Positions 58,966 through 64,000 of a stretch of DNA of 64,000 nucleotides are shown piece after piece. Origin of the DNA: Clostridia bacterium (GTDB lineage: Bacteria > Bacillota > Clostridia > Oscillospirales > CAG-272). Every line of letters begins with the position of its first letter. Position 1 is the first letter of the stretch. The stretch covers positions 248,001 through 312,000 of the forward strand of contig JAFUNJ010000010.1 of assembly GCA_017482355.1 (NCBI GenBank), given 5' to 3'. The notes below the pieces were generated by a model. That model had not been told where the DNA came from. It was given only the letters and a program-made list of their open reading frames with translations, and did not search any database. A program made the position numbers and the translations under genes.

Positions 58966-61900
58966 TTAATTATCGCCGGTTTTTTTAGCCGTGCGTTTTT
59001 TTCTTAACACGATCCTGATGACGAGTATCGCGAGCGACGCCGCGGCAACGACTGCAAGGTTTATTACCGTATAGATCGAGACGGTGTCTTTTTCGCCCGC
59101 ATGCACGTGTATTGCGTCTCTCAGCTCTTCGCCCGAAAGGGTTTCCGAATATGCCCTTACCGAGCTTACGAGTATCATCGGCTCTCCTATGCTCTCGCCC
59201 TCTTCGCCTGTTATATAAATTCCTATTCTGTCGCAGGAGGAGAGGTGCGTAAAGCCACGCATGTCGCAGACGACCGTCTTTTCTCCGTCTATCGGCACCG
59301 AAGTGCTTGCCACCGCGACGTTCTTATTCGAATAGAGCGCGACCGTTACGTTCACGCTATCGACGCCCTCGGGAAGCGACGATACGACAATATCGAAGTT
59401 TATATACGGTGCGACCGAAAGATCAAGCGGATATGGGGAGGATAGGAAGAATCCGCGAAGCGCCTTTCCGTCCGCCTCCTTGAATCTTATTCTGCCCCAG
59501 CTCGTGCGGTTTCCGTAAGACACTCCGCTTTCCGCCGTCAGGCAGTTTAGCGAGGGGTTCAGCATATTCTTCTTTTCGAGGTCGAAGATCGTGCTTCCGC
59601 CCTTTATGGTGCCGGGAAAGGCATCCCCGGCAGTTGCCTCAGTATAGCTTCTGTCGGTAACAGAACCGGAAAGAAGCAATGCGTCGAAGCGCTCTTTACC
59701 GATAAGGTCCGAAGCGAATTCGGATTTTGAGACGAAAATATCGGTTCCCACGTACTTCAGTGCCTCTTCATAATCTGCCTCGTGGCTAGGAATATAGCCC
59801 GATATATTTTCCATGGATCTGTCCGATATACGAAGGAACGTATAGATATAATCTGCCGTGAGCAGCTTTTCCTCGTCGCTTGAGACTGCTTTTCTTTCCT
59901 CGTCTCCTATAAGGAGCACGCTTCTTGACGCTCCGTTATACAGGAAACCGGGAAGCGAGAAGAACTCCGTCAGCGTCTCAAGATTTGACGCCGTGATCCT
60001 ATCTGCGCCGATTCCTCGGTCGGGAGCAAGCTCCTTGAAGGCGTATTTGCCGTTTTCGGGAGTAATATCGTACGCGAGTTTCCAGTTTATGTCTCCGCCT
60101 GCCGTGAGGCAATCGGATATCGCTTCAAGCGCGCTTCGTGCGTCGAAGCTTCCTTTCTGACCGACGACAAGATCTCCGTTCCAGCTTCCGCCGAGACCGA
60201 TACTCACTTCAAAGCCCGACGTTACGCTCACCGATGCATTATAGACTGTACGGACTGCGATCGAATACCGACGCGCAAATTCGCTCAGCGTCACAATACC
60301 GAGGTTATAGTTTTCATAAGATTCGTTTACCGATGCACCGATCACGATGCCGACGAGATTATCCGTCTTCCCGCCTGTCGAGCCGTAGCGTCTGACAAGC
60401 AGATCGGTCACTGCGCGAAGCGTATTTACCTCATCGCTGATCCCTGCGCTGTTTTTGAACACGAAACGAACCTTTATGCCTTCTCTTTCGTATTCCTTCA
60501 TTTTCTCGTCGAGAGAATCGAGATATTGCTTCGAAAACGTCTGAGTAGCGTTTCCGACCGTATGAGAGATCATCTCGCCGTCAGATGACGAGATCAGCTT
60601 CCCTATGTCTATATCGAGCGCGGTCTGCCCGATACCGTAAAGAACGTAGTTATCGGGAAGAGGTCTTATTCCCTTTTTAGACTCGGGAAGCGAGGTTCTT
60701 TCCGACGCGAGAAGCTCGGGGTTATTTATATGGCACGGCTCACAGATGACTGCAAGTCCATCCTCACTGTTTACCGCGACTATATATTTTTTGAAAATAT
60801 CGTTTCCTTCGCGGTCAAGCGGAACCGTGAAGGAAAATTCGCCGCCGTAAACCCTTGCTTCGGCAAGCGGCTCGCGTTGGAGCGCAATATTTGAATTCTC
60901 CTCATTCGGCATGAGCGCGTAAAGCATTACCTTTCCGTCCCACGCTCCGCCTACCGTACCGATTTTGCCCTTTACCGATACGTTTTTCAGGTCGCGCGCG
61001 ATACGGCATTCCGTTATGCTTCCGACTCCCGTTATTTCCTCAAAGCAGGGCGACGGTCCTATTGATAATATTTCTATATCGCCTATCGGCGAGCCGTTGA
61101 AATACAGCATAAACGCCGTTATCTTTTCCTCGGGAATCTCATACAGAAGCGTTACTTCTCTATCCGAATCGGGAATATCGACTGTCATTTCCCTATCGTA
61201 TTCGAGAGAGCCCTCCGTCTTATACTTCAGCGTCAGCGAACGGCAGGAGGTGTGGTTTATCATATTTACACGCATGCCGATTCCGTCGCCGAAGCTCGTA
61301 TCAGCCATGCTATTTGTCTCTATATACTGTCCCTCGCCGCTCAGTGTGACGGTCATATCCTTGCCGTATTCGACCGTGCATCCGTTCGGAGTAAAGCTTC
61401 CTGACGTATATTTTGCAGTTCTGTCATCGTTTGGTCCCCAGCATCCGCCGACTGCATCGAGCAGCATATACAGGTCGCACGAGCTGTCCGCTGTTACCGT
61501 AAATTCAACTCTCAGAACTGTTCCTCTGTTGACTGCGTTGGTCTTAAAGAAGACTGTCTGCCATTTTCCTGCGTCGATGCTCTTAGTGTCCGTCACGTTT
61601 CCGCGCGAGCCGACGAGCGTCATAGTTACCGTCGCGCCCGAAGCTTCCTTCGGGATATACATAGCGGTCGCGATATAGTGGTAATACGAGGTCTCCGTCA
61701 GGGCGCCGACCGACTTTTTGAGCGTTATTTTTTCGCCCGCCGTATAGCTTCCGACGTTTATCATCAATGAGTGGCTTCCCTCGTATGGAGAATACGTCGC
61801 GCATGTCATTTCGCTTACACATTCCGCGACGCCTTTATTCGTTGTCCAATCGGAAAGACCGAGGTTAAAGTCGTCCTCCATATCGTCGACGACCGACATA

Positions 61901-62037
61901 AACACCGACGGAGCAACTCCGCAGTAAACGCCTGTCGGTGACGCAGCCTGCGTCTTGATTCCGAAAAGAGAAAACGCCGATAGAGTTATTATAAGGCAGA
62001 GGAAGATCGAGGCGAATTTTTGCTTGTTTTTTGCCAC
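58966..62037 (-). CDS. Large membrane-anchored surface protein with DUF5722-like domain
   Basis: A 1023-residue protein with a signal peptide (FASIFLCLIITLSAFSLFG) and a C-terminal helix followed by RKKRTAKK, so it is anchored with the bulk outside. The N-terminal third has beta-sandwich, carbohydrate-binding-like stretches (DDMEDDFNLGLSDWTTNKG). Residues about 465-800 resemble DUF5722, a TIM-barrel glycosidase-like family (YVLYGIGQTALDIDIGKLI; FSKQYLDSLDEKMKEYE). A third beta-rich region follows. A role in polysaccharide binding or breakdown is plausible but unproven. Confidence 0.7.
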   Translation of the reverse strand: MAKNKQKFASIFLCLIITLSAFSLFGIKTQAASPTGVYCGVAPSVFMSVVDDMEDDFNLGLSDWTTNKGVAECVSEMTCATYSPYEGSHSLMINVGSYTAGEKITLKKSVGALTETSYYHYIATAMYIPKEASGATVTMTLVGSRGNVTDTKSIDAGKWQTVFFKTNAVNRGTVLRVEFTVTADSSCDLYMLLDAVGGCWGPNDDRTAKYTSGSFTPNGCTVEYGKDMTVTLSGEGQYIETNSMADTSFGDGIGMRVNMINHTSCRSLTLKYKTEGSLEYDREMTVDIPDSDREVTLLYEIPEEKITAFMLYFNGSPIGDIEILSIGPSPCFEEITGVGSITECRIARDLKNVSVKGKIGTVGGAWDGKVMLYALMPNEENSNIALQREPLAEARVYGGEFSFTVPLDREGNDIFKKYIVAVNSEDGLAVICEPCHINNPELLASERTSLPESKKGIRPLPDNYVLYGIGQTALDIDIGKLISSSDGEMISHTVGNATQTFSKQYLDSLDEKMKEYEREGIKVRFVFKNSAGISDEVNTLRAVTDLLVRRYGSTGGKTDNLVGIVIGASVNESYENYNLGIVTLSEFARRYSIAVRTVYNASVSVTSGFEVSIGLGGSWNGDLVVGQKGSFDARSALEAISDCLTAGGDINWKLAYDITPENGKYAFKELAPDRGIGADRITASNLETLTEFFSLPGFLYNGASRSVLLIGDEERKAVSSDEEKLLTADYIYTFLRISDRSMENISGYIPSHEADYEEALKYVGTDIFVSKSEFASDLIGKERFDALLLSGSVTDRSYTEATAGDAFPGTIKGGSTIFDLEKKNMLNPSLNCLTAESGVSYGNRTSWGRIRFKEADGKALRGFFLSSPYPLDLSVAPYINFDIVVSSLPEGVDSVNVTVALYSNKNVAVASTSVPIDGEKTVVCDMRGFTHLSSCDRIGIYITGEEGESIGEPMILVSSVRAYSETLSGEELRDAIHVHAGEKDTVSIYTVINLAVVAAASLAILVIRIVLRKKRTAKKTGDN

Positions 62038-62360
62038 TTCGGTGTCTCCTTTCGGTAAAGATAGTTATACATAGTATATTATATCATAATATTAGTAAGA
62101 TTTCCATAGGTTTTGGAAAAATGTTGAAGATATTTGCGGACAAATTTCGCCGTTACTTCCCTTTGGCGTACTGTTGCTTCGCAACCTACATCTCATCCCC
62201 CGCCGGGGAAGGCAAGACAACGTTCCCGATATCCTCGGTAGGGGAGGGCAATCTCGGAACCCCCAAAGCTCATTTCATTCGCTTCGGGGAACCCCACGCG
62301 CTCCTCCCGCGCGGGAACGATGTTACATCACGCCCTACAAAATATATCAGGTACATTCAT
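62038..62360. repeat. Intergenic repeat remnants
   Basis: GTTGCTTCGCAACCTAC (about 62173), CCGCCGGGGAAGGCAAGAC and an AACCCC-rich stretch (about 62230-62330) recall units at 16430-16760. An AT-rich stretch at 62060-62100 upstream of the DUF5722-like gene may hold its promoter. No gene seen. Confidence 0.45.
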
Positions 62361-62361
62361 A

Positions 62362-62395
62362 TCAAAAAAGCCTCCGCCGAAGCGGAGGCTTTTAT
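62362..62395 (-). terminator. Terminator of the right-edge surface protein gene
   Basis: On the minus strand AAAAGCCTCCGC-TTC-GGCGGAGGCTTTTTT, 12 nt after the stop at 62408. Confidence 0.8.
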
Positions 62396-62407
62396 TTAAA
62401 TCAATTA

Positions 62408-63433
62408 TTAACCGTTGCGGCGGCGCTTGGTGATAGCTACCTTACCGGTAACAGCAGCAACTGCTGCGGTACCGATGAGAGCGATGATAGAGATAGCGCC
62501 GGTGTCAGGAGAAACGGTAGAACCGCCCTGACCGCCCTCGTTGCCTGTACCGGTGTTGCCTTCGTTACCTGTGCCCGAGCCGGAGCCGGTGTTAGTAGCT
62601 TCTGCAACTGTGGTAGTTCCGAGCTTGATTATCTCGGTGTAGTCCTTGATGTCGTTACCGGTGGTGGTAAGCTCAAACGCGAACATAAGGAGATCACCCT
62701 TCTTGAGCTCAACGGTACCTGTAAGAGTCTTAGTAGGATCAGCCGCGGTAGGAGAGAAGGTGTTGACAACTACGCCGTTTACACGAACGGTAGCGGTTGC
62801 AGCAACTGCTGCACCGTTCTCGTCAGTGAATACCGCGCCGGTGATGATGGTGCTGTAATCATACTTGCCGTCAGCGGGAGCGGTAAATACAACCGCAGGA
62901 TTATTCGTATCGTCAGTACCCATGGGGGTAACGACCATATAGGTCGAATCGTCACCACTGGCGATAGCAACACTTCTGTTCTCGCCGAGGGTCGACTTGA
63001 ACCAACGGTGCTGATAGTTTATGTACCAGCCACTCCAATCCGCGGGAACGGTTATAGCGGAAGCCGCCGCTCTGTTCTTTGCAGATTCAAGATAAGACAG
63101 GGGAGTTTTGTTGTTTACACCGCTTCCGAGAGCTGCAGAGGAAGCGCCGTTTCTAATGGTGCTGATATCGGAAAGATCTTCGAAGGAGGTGAGCTTCCAG
63201 TAATCCTTAACAGCAAGCTCCCAGCCGTTATCGTCGAAATTGCCGGTAGAAGTCCAGTTCATCGGGAGCGACCAAGGACCGGGGATCACGGGCTCGTTAC
63301 CTTCGTTGCCGGAGCCACCCTCATTGCCGGAGCCACCCTCATTGCCGGAGCTACCTTCGTTGCCGGAGCTGCCTTCGTTGCCGGAGCCCGAACCTGCAAC
63401 CTCTGCAACAACCACGTTACTGAGATTGAGCAC
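62408..63433 (-). CDS. Repeat-domain surface protein, C-terminal part (after frameshift)
   Basis: The frame has a (G)SGNEG-type linker (about residues 14-47), one beta-rich domain (DYWKLTSFEDLSDIST to TTTVAE), a second Gly/Asn/Glu linker, and a cell-wall-anchor-like tail: SPDTG, a hydrophobic stretch and KRRRNG. SPDTG is a non-canonical sortase motif. The GTG/ATG start is only the first codon after a frameshift; the real coding sequence comes from 63456-64000. A near copy of its domain lies there, so the protein has at least two tandem domains. Confidence 0.7.
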   Translation of the reverse strand: MLNLSNVVVAEVAGSGSGNEGSSGNEGSSGNEGGSGNEGGSGNEGNEPVIPGPWSLPMNWTSTGNFDDNGWELAVKDYWKLTSFEDLSDISTIRNGASSAALGSGVNNKTPLSYLESAKNRAAASAITVPADWSGWYINYQHRWFKSTLGENRSVAIASGDDSTYMVVTPMGTDDTNNPAVVFTAPADGKYDYSTIITGAVFTDENGAAVAATATVRVNGVVVNTFSPTAADPTKTLTGTVELKKGDLLMFAFELTTTGNDIKDYTEIIKLGTTTVAEATNTGSGSGTGNEGNTGTGNEGGQGGSTVSPDTGAISIIALIGTAAVAAVTGKVAITKRRRNG

Positions 63434-63455
63434 GGGAGTGCTGTCAGCTACGACA

Positions 63456-64000
63456 TTAGTGGATCAACGTGAATGCGAACATAAGAAGGTCGCCCTGCGC
63501 GAGCTCTACGGTTCCGCTGATGGTCTCACCTGCAGCTACCGCAGTCTTGGTCGTAAGAGCAGTTCCGTTCTTTCTTACGGTTACTTCAACGTCTGCGCCC
63601 GTCATAACGAGTTTAACAACCTCGCTATAGCTGTAGTTACCTGCCTTGGGCGCGATGAATACTACGGCCGGGTTATTATTTTCGTCAACTCCGCCGTCAG
63701 ACCCCTTGTTAACGCAGCCGGGAAGAACCTTAATATAAGTAGAGTTATCGCCGTAGTCAAACGCCTTGTTCTGCCAGCGGGTACCGTAGTTTACGTACCA
63801 TCTGTCTGTCCAGCCGCTGGCACCCGACAAAATGTCTCTGTTGCTGTAGGTCTCGATGTAAGACTGAGGAGAGGTGGCGTTTTCCTTGCCGGAGATAGCA
63901 GCGGTCGAAGCCGCCCATCTCATCGTCGAAACGTCGGAAAGATCCTCAAAAGAGGTAAGACGCCAAATTCCGTCGCTCGTCTCTGCGATATCCCAGCCGT
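63456..64000 (-). CDS. Repeat-domain surface protein, N-proximal part (runs off right edge)
   Basis: The frame is open to the window edge (IWRLTSFEDLSDVSTMRW...) and ends GDLLMFAFTLIH at a TAA (63456-63458). It parallels the next domain, which continues GDLLMFAFELTTTGND. Removing one base at about 63463 would give FAFTLTTNVVAD and join the two frames through VVVAEVAG into the linker. So one gene is split by a one-base insertion, real or an assembly error. The N-terminus, signal peptide and any further domains are outside the window. Confidence 0.75.
   Translation of the reverse strand, partial: GWDIAETSDGIWRLTSFEDLSDVSTMRWAASTAAISGKENATSPQSYIETYSNRDILSGASGWTDRWYVNYGTRWQNKAFDYGDNSTYIKVLPGCVNKGSDGGVDENNNPAVVFIAPKAGNYSYSEVVKLVMTGADVEVTVRKNGTALTTKTAVAAGETISGTVELAQGDLLMFAFTLIH

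Noticed and set aside
63301..63400. CRISPR-like or minisatellite array
   Set aside because: The short tandem units code in frame for the SGNEG linker, with no spacers.
62174..63472. A 432-codon plus-strand frame at the right edge
   Set aside because: It is antisense to the repeat-domain surface gene; its GATLIAGATFVAG repeats are just the complement of the GNEG linker.

Overview
The window looks like a chromosomal segment of a spore-forming Bacillota, most likely a gut- or rumen-type Clostridia. The evidence is an hprK, HU, rqcP, yabP, yabQ, divIC block that keeps the Bacillus yabO-yabP-yabQ-divIC order, plus ireB, rqcH, a DacF-like gene, and consensus sigma-A promoters with 16-17 nt spacers in front of many operons. 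No rRNA, tRNA, CRISPR array or intact mobile element was seen. The finer taxonomy cannot be settled by eye.

Layout of the left half. 1-5.4 kb: a truncated Lhr-like helicase, a small membrane protein, a FkbM methyltransferase with a DUF1919 protein (surface glycan type), and a copper P-type ATPase with metal-binding domains at both ends. 5.8-8.7 kb: serC, serA and a translationally coupled phosphopantetheinyl transferase. 8.8-13 kb: a PpiC-type isomerase, a large CvpA-like membrane protein and a PLP lyase. 13.3-17.5 kb: an RpiR regulator (with a possible leaderless upstream ORF), a BaiN-like flavoprotein, purC and a histidine phosphatase. 17.5-18.9 kb (minus): a small membrane protein and prfB without the programmed frameshift. 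19.0-23.4 kb: an AI-2E family permease and a four-gene lipid cluster (CDP-alcohol phosphatidyltransferase, CrtO-like acyltransferase, diacylglycerol glycosyltransferase, PAP2). Then acpP (minus), thyA, a Cys-rich DUF6062-like protein and a lipoprotein.

27-33.9 kb is a sulfur island bounded on both sides by decayed mobile-element genes: metY, an ECF transporter S component, cysK, mnmA, metF and an Rrf2/IscR-like regulator. Its main promoter carries two 19-nt dyads of the ACCTA..TAGGT type and is followed by a 22-codon leader ORF ending Cys-Arg-Cys-Lys. A related half-site lies inside the metF promoter. I consider this the best candidate for an undescribed regulatory system here: Rrf2 repression combined with a cysteine-sensing leader peptide. 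34-39.5 kb holds rimO, pgsA, mnmM (ytqB), mnmG and rsmG, so together with mnmA the window covers several steps of U34 tRNA modification. 39.6-41.5 kb is an ECF sigma/anti-sigma pair.

The right half is almost all on the minus strand: the DUF5722-like surface protein, ireB-ribF-dacF-like-truB, recD2, comF, an MreB-like actin, GNAT, rqcH, hprK, HU, rqcP, yabP, yabQ, divIC and a locus around 43-45.8 kb. That locus contains a beta-lactamase-fold protein whose three catalytic motifs are all altered and a hybrid gene made from its N-terminal anchor and a 160-bp duplicate of the 3' end of divIC. The DacF-like protein also lacks all three catalytic motifs. The right edge is a repeat-domain surface protein split by a single-base frameshift. 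Intergenic space is rich in dispersed palindromic repeats of at least five families, one of which appears to supply the C-terminus of YabQ.
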